Assembly: GCA_037157565.1 (NCBI GenBank)
Contig: JAZHRO010000013.1
Span: 120,728,001 to 120,792,000 of the forward strand
Origin: Thalassia testudinum
Taxonomy: Eukaryota > Streptophyta > Magnoliopsida > Alismatales > Hydrocharitaceae
DNA length: 64,000 bases
Direction: 5' to 3'
Part shown: one piece after another, positions 1 through 9,614 of the stretch
Position numbering within the stretch: the first letter of the stretch is position 1
Layout: each line of letters opens with the position of its first letter
Made by a program: the position numbers and the translations under genes
The notes under the pieces: model-generated
The model's input: only the letters and a program-made list of their open reading frames with translations
Told to the model about the DNA's origin: nothing
Database searches by the model: none

Positions 1-1500
1 GTGCTTAAATGGAGAAGTACATGATCGTAACACTGTATTAAAGCATGTAATCTGTAATGGTTGGTGGCAACATTACATTAAGTGGATTTCTCATGGAAAA
101 TTCATCATAGAAACTTATGAAACTAATTCAACGAATTTTGATGAGGATCCTACCGGTAATATTGAAGGTGATGGGATAGAGGAGATGTTGGATGAACTTA
201 GAGCTGCTGAAAACATTGTAGATGATAGTGGTACATTACGAAGTTGTAACAACTTTTATGATACTATTAAGGCTGCAGATGAACCAATTGCTCTTGCAGT
301 GAGCTCTATGTCAAGGTTGACATTTCTATTGAAATTATTTCGGATGAAGGTTATCAATAGAGTCACATCTAAGTTAATGTCCGAGGTACTTGAATTTATC
401 GGAGAGCTCCTATATAAGCCTAAAGGTTATCCGGAGATGTGGTATGATGCGAAGAAATAGATTAGGGTAATAGGATTGACTTGCCAAAAGATTAACGCTT
501 GTCCAAACGATTACGTATTGTTCAGAAGTGAATATGCTGGTCTTGATACTTGTCTGGAATGTGGTGCATCAAGATATAGGTTGGAAAATCTGGGAATCAA
601 CATGGCAAGAAACAGGAAGAGAAGATCATATGATACATTCCATTGATTTATAGGCTTCAATGCCTATTTATATCAGGTAAGACTGCGAATTGATGGAATA
701 GCATGAGCAGAAAAAATCATGAGATGGTTGCATTCGTCACCCCGTAGATTCTGATGAGTGGATAAAATTTGATAACAGACATGTATCATTCATGTAGGAA
801 TCACATAACGTAAGCTTGGGTCTTCCAAGCAACAGATTTAATCCATTTAAGAATATGTATCCGTCATATTCAATATGGCCAGTGGTGATGGTAACTTACA
901 ACCTACCTCCTTGGTTATGTATGCAATCGTCGTTTATGATGCTGACATTGTTTATCCCAGGCACAAAGCAACTGCAAAATGCTAAAGATATATACTTGCA
1001 ACCATTGGTGGATGAATTAAAACTACTATAGGATAACGGCATTCAGACATACGACGAAGGAAAGAAAGAATTCTCTATGATGCGTGCTGCATTGATGTGG
1101 ACTATCAATTACTTTCAAGCATATGAAAATCTATCTGGATGGAGTACAAAAGGAAAATTGGCATGTCCAATTTGTATGGATGACACACATCATCTCTGAT
1201 TGCCTGAAAGTAGTAGGTTGTGTTACTTGGGTCACCGCAGATTCCTTCCAATTGACCACAGATGGCGAACAACACAGTTCAAAGATAGATTTGACGACAA
1301 ATCTTATCGATATTCCTCTAGGAATCCAAGAAATAAGCTAAGCACAGATTTTGTTATGCTGTCAGGAGTAACGATAATATATAAATTGCAAGAACTTGGA
1401 AACATAAGATTGGGACATCTTTTTAAAAAAGACCTTGTTGCATTAAAGCATTTAGGCCTTAAAAGAAAAAGCATTCTCTTCATGCAACTCCCATATTGGA
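1..1500 (+). pseudogene. CACTA (En/Spm) TNP2-type transposase, broken 5' and middle part
   Basis: Degraded transposase of a CACTA DNA transposon, the TNP2 protein that acts on element ends in the nucleus. The frame enters from the window edge at base 2 and is open to a TAG at 458-460. It then continues in the same frame to about 645, with further stops and frame changes near 645-730, 795 and 1030-1200. Recognisable TNP2-family stretches in order are KLFRMKVINRV, ACPNDYVLFR, a CxxC pair at 550-570, NPFKNMYPSYSIWPV, YNLPPWLCM, YLQPLVDEL, ENLSGWSTKGKLACPIC, YLGHRRFLPIDHRWR and LPYWK at about 1500. The similarity stops there and a GA-rich retrotransposon LTR begins. The gene starts outside the window and its 3' part is missing. 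Identification rests on family motifs I recognise; it is certainly not functional. Confidence 0.85.
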
Positions 1501-2141
1501 AAGAGAGAAAGAGAGAAAGAGAGATATTATAGTGTTAGAAATCCATAGGAGAAATTGATTGCTAAAAGAAGGTAGACTAATATGTGCTTAGAACATAGAA
1601 TAGTAGAATATGGAACAAGACAACAAATTCTGTTGCATAAGCACAAATGTCCAACAATAAAGCTAGAGGGATGCTTAATCAAACATAAACATTGAAGAAA
1701 ACTAGCATCTAAATGGAGAGGTGAGGTAGCCACGGTGGTGGAGGGGCTTCCGTCAGTGGCTCGACAACTCTGGGAACTTCTTTGAAGCTTTATGGAGGTG
1801 AGAGAATTGCTTGGTAGTAGATGGTAAAAGATGCCAAACAATGGAGTGTAGGTCCTTTTACAATGGCAAAATCCATTCTTGAGTCAACAGCGACAACAAA
1901 GATGTTGCCAAAACTCTACCTCAAACATCGCTGAAGACCAGCTCACGCACGCCCGTCGCATGCATGCTCTGCTCTCCGTGTCTCTCGCTTCATGTCGGTG
2001 TGCGCTAGCACTGCGCTACACGTGGGCATGTGCCGCATGCGTGCCCATGCCATGCGCTCCTTGCTCAGCGGATTTCTGAGCTTCGTGAGGGCTTGAACCT
2101 GCATCTACTAGTCTGGTGTTGAGGGGCAGACCAACGTGCTA
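1501..2141 (-). repeat. LTR-A3, left part (element E, minus), split by element A
   Basis: Reading the minus strand, this matches LTR-A1 and LTR-A2 in order. The GA-rich run at 1500-1530 corresponds to their (CT)n tract, 1740-1880 to the segment around the TATA box, and 1880-1960 to the segment carrying the GTCAACAG and CGCTGAAGAC sequences. It ends at 2141 with TGCTA. The same five bases follow element A at 42278-42282, where the LTR resumes. The outer end is truncated: similarity stops inside the GA run next to the CACTA fragment, so the U5 part is missing. Confidence 0.75.
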
Positions 2142-2614
2142 TGATGACTCTACAATTATTAGTGTTAATATCATCAATTAGAGTCAATTTCGAGGGTACT
2201 TGTGCGATAATGTCATATTATAGTAGGTTTGGGAGCATTGCATGCATATTGTGTAATCTTTACATTTAAATTGCTTAAAATCAATTTTTAAAGACCTTGT
2301 GTACAAAGAAGGGGCATTAGTCTTGAGGCACATTCCCAAAGTAGGGGCATGGGTTCGAGTCCTGCCACCCCCCCAATCTCTCATTTGAAGCGGTGCAACA
2401 CAGCATGCGGGGCAGTAGCGTGCAGAAAGCATGCGTGCACGTAGGGTAGCACCAGTGCATGCGAGCATAACACGCCGCGTGGGGCGTGCGGGCCAACACG
2501 CATGTTGAAGGTAGTGGGCGAAAGGGTGAGGCTTTGGCGACGCATGTGGCAAGTCTTCAATGACGCTTTGAATGTCGCTATTGACCCGAGTATGAATTTT
2601 AACCCTTTTCACCA

Positions 2615-2625
2615 CTATAAAAAGG
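2615..2625 (+). promoter_or_regulatory. TATA box of LTR-A1
   Basis: CTATAAAAAGG lies about 475 bp into the LTR and is conserved in LTR-A2 (41739-41749). By the usual plant spacing, transcription would start about 30 bp downstream. Confidence 0.7.
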
Positions 2626-2920
2626 ATCTACCCCCCTCATTTGCACCCATCTTCTACCGAAGTAATTCCACCACTCCATAGAGCTCCCAAGTAAGGTTGT
2701 GACGACGTCAAGCCACCGATGGAAGTCCCTCCTCCGCCATGGCTATCTCGACTCCATCCACCTCCTTACGTTTAGTTTTAATTCTTTGATAGTTGTAGAT
2801 ATTCCTTATATTCAAGCATTCATCTATATTTGGTTGAACATGACATTTGATAATCAATTGAATATGCTTTTGATATCTTGTCTTTGCAACAAGTTATTGT
2901 GATTCTCTAACCCTATCTCC

Positions 2921-2973
2921 CCCTCTCTCTCTTTCTCTCTCTCCCTCTCTCTCTCCCTGTCTCTCTCTCTTTC
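2921..2973 (+). repeat. CT-rich microsatellite in LTR-A1
   Basis: Interrupted (CT)n tract, also present in LTR-A2 (about 42050-42100) and on the opposite strand in LTR-A3 (about 1503-1525). It is therefore an ancestral part of the LTR leader, not a private expansion. Confidence 0.85.
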
Positions 2974-3140
2974 TTTATTCATTTTGCAAGTGAACAAATC
3001 GACATATTTTTGTGACACAAAGGTGATTAGCAGATTCAATACTTTTCCTCCCAGTGTTCGATTCTTCTATTAAAATTGACATCATAAAACATGCTACAAT
3101 GAGCGACTTAACACAAATGTCTTTCGCAATGGTCAGCTTT

Positions 3141-3155
3141 TGGCACAGTTGCTGC
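3141..3155 (+). other. Primer-binding site of element A (decayed, tRNA-Asp type)
   Basis: TGGCACAGTTGCTGC sits 5 nt after the LTR end, at the position of the perfect tRNA-Asp PBS in element I (TGGCGCCGTTGCCGGGGA). It matches at 12 of the first 15 positions. At least two differences fit CpG decay. Confidence 0.65.
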
Positions 3156-4672
3156 ATTTGCTTTCATTTTCTTGGGAATTAACTGTATTCATGTTATCTA
3201 ACTTGCTCTTCATTCTTTTCTTGTGGTTGCAGGAATCTCATGCATCTACAATGAGAGGAGAACGAATTAGGTTGGGTCGAAGGAAGCGCAAGAAGAAGAT
3301 CACCATCAATCCGAAGGTACGATCTTGTCTTCCCATGATCTAATGGTAATTTTTCATCTTGAGACTTAAAAAAATGGTGTTATAAAAGAAAACCTCTTTT
3401 TTGTTTGTTGAAGAAAACACCACCATTAAGCCTTCAATCTATTAACTTCGCAATATCATTTTTTGTATTCAGGTTGAGGACACGATTAAAGGACTCTTAA
3501 CACCTCCAAAACTTTTAAGAAAAATCTCAAAGGTGTTCCTTCTAGCACTCAAACTCCACCTCAAATTTTGAAGCCAAACTCCTTGTGGTTTGGCCATGAG
3601 AAATTTTCTACTGGAAGTGTGCAAGATTGTCCTAATTTCTGGAGATCTATAGGTTTTTCTTGCTGCTGCAAACTACACGCATTTCAGAATTGTAAGAGAT
3701 TTATATTTCTGGAAAGATATTGAAATTCTGTACACTTCACCTGAAGACCATTTTTGTATTGGAAATTGATTAGTGCCTGTTCTGATTAAAATCTTAAACT
3801 TACGCACTGATCTAGAAGTTTTGGATAGATTGACCCCCTCTTGAAAAAACATGAATTTGGGTGGTCTGTCATCCTCAAAAAATTTTGAAATTAATTTTGT
3901 TGAAAAGCTTATTTGATTTCAATCAGGATAGGATCATTGCTTGTTTTGATTGAACCCTTCTTGACAGAATCTTAAAAAGGATCATTGAGTATAAGCTGCA
4001 CACCCCAGGATCTTCCACACTAGGGAGTTTTTAACTTTATAGTCACACAAAAGATCTTAAAGAAAATCAATCTTCACCAACCATGTGACTATACATTTGT
4101 GCTTGTTTGAATGCATAAACAAGTAAAATTTTAAAATCTATTAAAGCATGATTCGAATTTTAAAATCACACATCTTAATCTTTCTTGTTAAAGAAGACTT
4201 GTTTTGGCATTAGGTCCTTGCACCCAATTGTGCACATGGCTTAAACTGAAATTTTAAGGCCATTAACCCCCCTAATGCCCTTCACTTAATCCTCGAGCAT
4301 AAGCACTGACCTAGCCTTAAAAAGTAAGTAGACGTTGGCCCTAGGAATCATTGAGTTTGTTTTAGGGTATTTTCCTGAACGCACAGTGAATTAGTGACAT
4401 CTGCTTGCTCCAAAAGGTGCTGAGTTGGGAGGCACAATTATCAAATGACTTAAGCAAGCTGGGGTTTGCATAATTAGCGGCCTTCGGGACATGCTCCCCT
4501 GCTTCTCCTTCCCGACTCTACCACCTTCGGGAGTAAGGACAACACCAAATTGACCATGTGGTCAAAATCTACTTTTGAGACGTAAGCCATCTAGGTCTAC
4601 ATTATAGGGCTTAGTTTTGCTTGCTTGATTGTGCACACATAATTCTCTCATCTGTTCTTCCCAGATCCATCC
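3156..4672 (+). other. 5' leader of element A, non-coding
   Basis: No coding potential seen. It contains a stretch beginning AGACGTTGGCCCTA at about 4331 and a TCAAATGACT motif at 4441-4450, both shared with the leader of element B. The motif is 223 nt before the ORF start. A pyrimidine-rich CTTCCCAG at about 4655-4665 looks like a splice acceptor just before the ATG. Confidence 0.6.
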
Positions 4673-6441
4673 ATGGATTTTAATGCTTATCCATCCTTCC
4701 CAAACCATCCCCAACATGATTTGTATTCTAACCCAAGTAGATTGTATCCATAGTTTACTTGGGACAACCAGTCACCTAGTTGGGGATATAATCCAGGACC
4801 TAAGTATCTAGAAGACCCTCTTATCCCAATTTTACTCAACCTGCACCAACTTCCTATTGGGATACATCCAACCCAACCACCCAGGGTTACGATCCAAACC
4901 TTAGGGATCCTTATCTTGATTCTCCTTATGATGACTCCTCTTTTAGGTCCCACCCACCCACTAACCAATTTGATAGGACCTACACACTTGGAGAACACTA
5001 AGACCCCTACCCTTCCCAGGACCCTAACCAAGATAGGTCATCGAAATTCAAGGATCTCTCCTACTTGACCTATGGATTGGAAGGGATTCAGGAAAAATGA
5101 AAATCAAATGATGATAATAAACTTGGGCAAATCAAGAATGAGCAAACCCTACTTTAGACCCTTGATGAAGAATCCGATTGGGAGGACTTAGAACCTCAAT
5201 TATTCTAGAGTAGGACTAAGTAGAAAATGGTGCCGCTTGAGTTATTTGACCCTAAAAATGGTAGAATAGAATACCACCGAAGAACCTAAACCTTGTTACG
5301 GACTCTAATACACATCCTCAACCATACCCACCCAACTCTGATTTGAATGCTAAGGAGGAAATCCACGGGAAACCTAATGACACTCCGTTAGTTCATGATA
5401 GCTTCCAATTGTAGTTACGTAGACAAAATCAAGAATTGATTGAAGGGCAACAAACCATGATTGATATGTTCCAACAACTGGATGAAGAGGGCCAAAGAAA
5501 ACTTTTCCAAGCAACTTCGCTTACAGAATTCATGAAGCAAGGCCTCGTGGTGATCAATTGGACTACACCTATTTGCCCAAAATTGGTTCAGGCTACCATT
5601 GATACCCTCCCGGTGTTGGACAACTCATTAGAAAATGTCATTAAGGACTCCTTAGAACATGATTTGGGGAGAGTTGAGGACAAACATAGGAGGAAACTGA
5701 GAATTTGGGGGTCTATGTCTTTGAATCCAAATCTAGTCTTCCCAAGGAAAGTGATTTGGTGGAAGAGACATCCAAATTTGACGATAGGGAGTGGGATTGC
5801 AATTATGAAATAATCAATTTCGAACCATATGAAACCCCCATACAAGTTTAGAAGAGGGCCAAGGGAAAGAATCTGAGCTAGAGGATGAAATTCGCCCTAC
5901 CTCTATTGCAACCTCAAAAATTAAGTCTAATATGAAAGAGGTTGAAGATAATATTCTAGGGATCAAGGAATTGGAGGGAATAAGCAATGAAACCCTAGTT
6001 GAAGAAGGGTTGGATTTTTTGGAGAGAGACCTCATGCTTGATCTTAAGGCTCATTGTCAAACTCTTGATTTTGTTACATGTCCTATTAGAATTGAAATCC
6101 TACAACCCGAATTCATTGGAATCGATATAACTTTGAGGGATTACAACTTTAAAGGGACACAAGCTGATTACAAAACCTACATCTTTAGAGTTCAACAGTT
6201 TAGATTCAGGTTGCACTCATATGAATCAACTTCTCTGCATGGCCGCAGATTAAGAGAGGAACAAACATGGGCATGCATGTTACACCATTTGCAGAGTTCT
6301 CGTCCCTTAGGGATGGGACTGCACCATAATCTAGTCCGCATCCGCAGACTTCTAATTCTGGGTCTGGCTGATTATGTCTTCCCTTTCTTGACCCAAACCA
6401 TTCAAGTGATTTATCCCTTGTTGTTTGTGCACTATGCCTAG
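4673..6441 (+). pseudogene. Orphan ORF of element A (not gag or pol), broken
   Basis: Function unknown. The reading starts MDFNAYPSFPNHPQ and runs through a Pro/Tyr/Asp/Asn-rich N-terminal part with an early TAG and a frame change near 4815. A Gln/Glu-rich, probably helical middle follows (5436-5813). A C-terminal part (5932-6441) contains RDYNFKGTQ, RPLGMGLHHNLV and a hydrophobic stretch with LLILGLADYVFPFL. The last part recurs almost residue for residue in element E (44214-44574, minus). Element D (26876-28322, minus) resembles it in layout and in one motif. No zinc knuckle, D-[ST]-G, FMDD or integrase motif is present. It occupies the position of gag-pol: leader before it, the shared post-ORF motif right after the stop. 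It could be a highly diverged gag or an env-like remnant; neither is supported. Several stops and shifts make it non-functional here. Confidence 0.55.
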
Positions 6442-7814
6442 CTGAAGGCACTAAACTCAGAGCTTTCTAGGAGGCAACCTAAAGGATTCAAGCTGACCGG
6501 ATTAACTGTTGACACTCAGGTGATTTCTTTCCTTATTCCCTTGCATACATTTATTCTCCAATGAGGACATTGTCTAACTTAGGCATGAGGGGGTGGTAAT
6601 TCGTATTTGAGTACAAATTGTCAGCTTGAATTATTTTAAAAAAAAGAATGAAAAAATGAAAAAAAAGTAAGAGAAAACTTAGGTATTAGGATTTTGTCAA
6701 CTTCAGGAAATGATACACTGGGGACCTAAATGCTTAGACTCTTCAAGTCTTTGGACTTAATCAGTTCAGGTGTTCACTAAAATGTGGACTTGGTCTCGAA
6801 TCCTCGCTACCATAATTTATATTAATCTAGTTAATAAGGTAGAGTGATAAGTATACGACTTATCAACCCACCCTCTCATTTGGGAGGATTTTTAGTCTAA
6901 GCATCACACACGTTTTGCACTGACTTAGTCATCAACAGTTTTAACGAAAATTGGGTAGCTAATGACCCTTCTATGGTGGTATGATTAGCAAGTTGTCAAG
7001 GGTAACAGCCCATTGACTGGTTGTCCAGAGCCCAGCCACAAGACCATTCTCTTTTACTATTGCCTTTAGGTAAATATTAGATCAGGAAAGCCACCTACTT
7101 AAAAATATTAATAATAATAATAAGAGAGAAATAGAAAAAATAGAAAAATGAGAAAAAAAATAAATAAGCCACACTTCACTGCATGAGTATGGCTGAAAAG
7201 TTGTCATGGGTAATAGCTCATTGGCCGGTTGTCCAGATCCTAGCTCACAAAATGCACAAAGAATTCCAAAACACTTAAAAAAGAAGCGGGGAAGTAGCAT
7301 AATTCGGGGAGATATATACTAGGTTCACCCTTGTGTTGACCCCACAAAAATAAAAAGTTGGGAGAAAGCTACCAGTTAGATAGATACACCTTTAGGCAAC
7401 ATTTTCTCTTTCGGGTCACCTAAGGGCATAGAAACCCGAAGTCTGTTTTAATTACCGTCGAGTGAGTCCATCACTTTCACAAGAAGATGCTTAGTATTTA
7501 GAGTCCTTTTGAAGTCTTGGGTGGGTTGGGTAGCCGTAAAAAGTTACCTCGAAATCCTCAACTGCAAAAATCCAAAAAAATTAGAAAAGATGAAAAAGAA
7601 AAATATATATATATATTTGTTTCCATATAGAATAGGGCGAGGACTCGAGCAGTCAGCATTTTGGCAAGCAACCCGAGCATTGTTGAGTCTCTGCGAGTTA
7701 AGTTCTTAGTAGAAATTTCCTCTGGTTGACAAGCAACTTCTACCTAAGTAATCAAGTCCTAGTTTTATTTTGTAAATAGCATTTAGGTTAAACCTTGCTA
7801 GGGACTAGCAAGGA
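6442..7814 (+). other. 3' non-coding cassette of element A
   Basis: It starts with the post-ORF motif (CTGAAGGCACTAAACTCAG, then GGAGGCAACC). Next are ATGAGGACATTG and a proximal purine tract AGGCATGAGGGGGTGG (6581-6596), and a perfect 8-bp hairpin TGATAAGT/ACTTATCA (6845-6865). Two copies of a repeat follow (about 6979-7046 and 7185-7250). A 9-bp perfect hairpin CCTTGCTAG/CTAGCAAGG (7793-7813) ends the cassette next to the terminal purine tract, which element B has split. No coding sequence is seen. The same cassette occurs in families B, E and F. Confidence 0.75.
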
Positions 7815-8125
7815 GTTGGTGAGAAACACACATGGATTCTTGATAAATTGCTTATTTATGATTGTTCCTAGGCTTAACATTACATATCATGATATAAATA
7901 TTGCATAAACATCCATTACATTGCATCTAGGATAGTTGTATATTATGTACATTAATTCCATCATTCTACATGGCCAGGAGGCAGTGGGACATCTTTATAG
8001 GCCTCGGATGAAGAATCCGACCGTACGGATGGATTCAGAGCAACGATTGCAGTCCGTCAACGTGGGAATCACCTAGATCTGAGCTCTATAGCACCCTCTG
8101 TAAGAAGAAGAAGATGGACAGCCCA

Positions 8126-8229
8126 GATGGTGCCATGTGGCACCATCCAGGCTGCCCCACCAGAGCCAAGAAGCCTCCAGGCCCACCGCAAGATCAGATC
8201 CCAGCCATTGGATCTCAATCCAATGGCTG
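8126..8229. promoter_or_regulatory. Palindrome module in U3 of LTR-B1
   Basis: Two perfect inverted repeats lie close together. One has a 10-bp stem GATGGTGCCA/TGGCACCATC (8126-8147). In its counterparts in LTR-B2 and LTR-A2 the centre reads CACGTG, the plant G-box core. The other has a 12-bp stem CAGCCATTGGAT/ATCCAATGGCTG (8202-8229). A third, imperfect TTGGAT/ATCCAA pair follows at about 8283-8310. A regulatory role is inferred from conservation across LTR families A, B and F. Confidence 0.5.
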
Positions 8230-8885
8230 AGATGTGCACTCCATGGTTGAAGAAGCACCTCATCAAGCGAGGAGTCACCACAACCGTTGGATCTCCATCC
8301 AATGGTTGTGGGTGCAGAGGCTTAACTCAAAAATGAGATACATGACGACCCTCAGCACAGAGGTCTACACCACCACTCTCAACTCACAGTCATGTGTTCG
8401 AGACCCCATGTGCGGATTTTATCCGCTGAAGCGAAGGCGGGAGGAAATGGAGCCGTCCATGGAAGATCAAGCGACGAAGGAAGCGACTACATGGATGCAC
8501 CGTAGAGCATGGATGTGGCACGCGGGCGTTGACGCACATGGAGAACGTGCCATCTGCCACGCACGGCATCTGACGATTGAGGGCGAGGTGCGTGATTCAA
8601 ATTTGGCAAAAGGGTGCGATCTTCGCTCGGCCATTCGACCCTTCATCCAATGGTAAGGATGCATCTGCGCCTACGTGCACGATGACAACTGTGGGCGTAG
8701 GCTTTACAACGATAGAAGGATGGGCCTTTAGTGTTGCTTAGAGCTATCACTAAATGGCCTGCGCAATGCGTGCGCCAGGCCAAGCAATAAAGAGGCATGG
8801 ATCTTCAGCGACAGCTCGAGCAGCCTTTAGTGACGCTTATAGCTGTCATTGAATGCCTGTGCGTGGGGCTCTCTCCTTCCCTCGA

Positions 8886-8895
8886 CTATATAAAC
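8886..8895 (+). promoter_or_regulatory. TATA box of LTR-B1
   Basis: CTATATAAAC, followed by ACCCCTAC. The 3' LTR copy at 40086-40095 has decayed to CTAGATAAAC. Confidence 0.7.
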
Positions 8896-9596
8896 ACCCC
8901 TACATACCCCATTCCTCTTCATCTCTACCTACTCTACTCCCACGTACTCCCAAGCTCTAGCAAGCCTACCAATGCTCTATTAGAGCTTGCTCTCAAGCTC
9001 TCAAGGCACCTATTAGTCTAGCGAACCTCTGCCCCACCAAATACTCCTCCAACTTCCCATCCCCATTCATAGGTCACCTTGGAGCCATCCTCCTACCTCC
9101 ATTCCGATAGCAGATCATCTCTGCCTTCTCACCCCCATTCTGGAGTTACGCTGAAGCTTTCCTCTACTCGATGTCCACCTGCATCTCACCTCTATCGTCC
9201 CACTCCCCACCTCTTTCGTCCGAGCTTCCACTAGGCGTCGTCGTCTCGCCGAATAGTCGATTTAGGAGATTTCCTCTCACCTCCCTCTCTTTTTATGCTT
9301 TCGTGGAATATTGTATTAGACATTCATGATATATAAAATATTTGTTCCATATCTCTTGTGATTTATTCTGCTTGTCTTCTTCTTACAAAACACAAAAAAG
9401 TAACAAAACCCTAAAATACCAAAAAGAAACAAATCGAAGCGTGGTTTTCAATTAAAGTAAACGTCGCCTCCCTCTGTTCGACTGAAGACTCCCTTGGAGT
9501 TTCGATATAAATTTTATTTGACCATGCATTTTGCAACTACTATGATGGGTTACTTGTAACCCCGATTTCAAACACGAGAAACCCATGCAATCATTT

Positions 9597-9614
9597 TGGC
9601 GCCGTTGTCGGGGA
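9597..9614 (+). other. Primer-binding site of element B (tRNA-Asp)
   Basis: TGGCGCCGTTGTCGGGGA follows the LTR end after TTT. It matches the complement of the plant tRNA-Asp 3' end with one C-to-T change. Confidence 0.85.

Larger units (their letters stand above)
2142..3135 (+). repeat. LTR-A1 (5' LTR of element A)
   Basis: About 994 bp. It starts TGATGACTC directly after TSD TGCTA and ends TGGTCA just before the PBS. It aligns with LTR-A2, but roughly 450 bp of U3 (the equivalent of about 40975-41420) are missing, with the break near 2297 at 'gtgtacaaa'. LTR-A3 keeps at least the first part of that segment, so A1 has suffered a deletion. It holds a TATA box at 2615, a CT microsatellite at 2921-2973 and a CCTCCC-TGTTCGA motif at 3049-3063. 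Confidence 0.9.
7820..9593 (+). repeat. LTR-B1 (5' LTR of element B)
   Basis: 1774 bp, starting TGAGAAACACACATGG and ending CATGCAATCA. It aligns end to end with LTR-B2 (about 1782 bp without its insertion). It contains a palindrome module (8126-8229), a TATA box (8886-8895), and the shared GCCTCCCTCTGTTCGAC motif near 9466. The region 8300-8700 is GC-richer than its surroundings and yields spurious ORFs. Confidence 0.9.

Noticed and set aside
4673..6441. Orphan ORF called as Env
   Set aside because: Only one hydrophobic stretch is visible, with no signal peptide or cleavage site, and it takes the place of gag-pol instead of following it. Left as unknown.
7793..7813. 9-bp hairpin as a bacterial-type terminator
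   Set aside because: The DNA is plant nuclear. The stem is not followed by a T run and recurs only next to LTRs.
8234..8656. 140-codon ORF in LTR-B1, with a counterpart at 37161-37421
   Set aside because: It lies in U3 over palindromes, has frame-breaking differences between the two LTR copies, and shows no recognisable domain.
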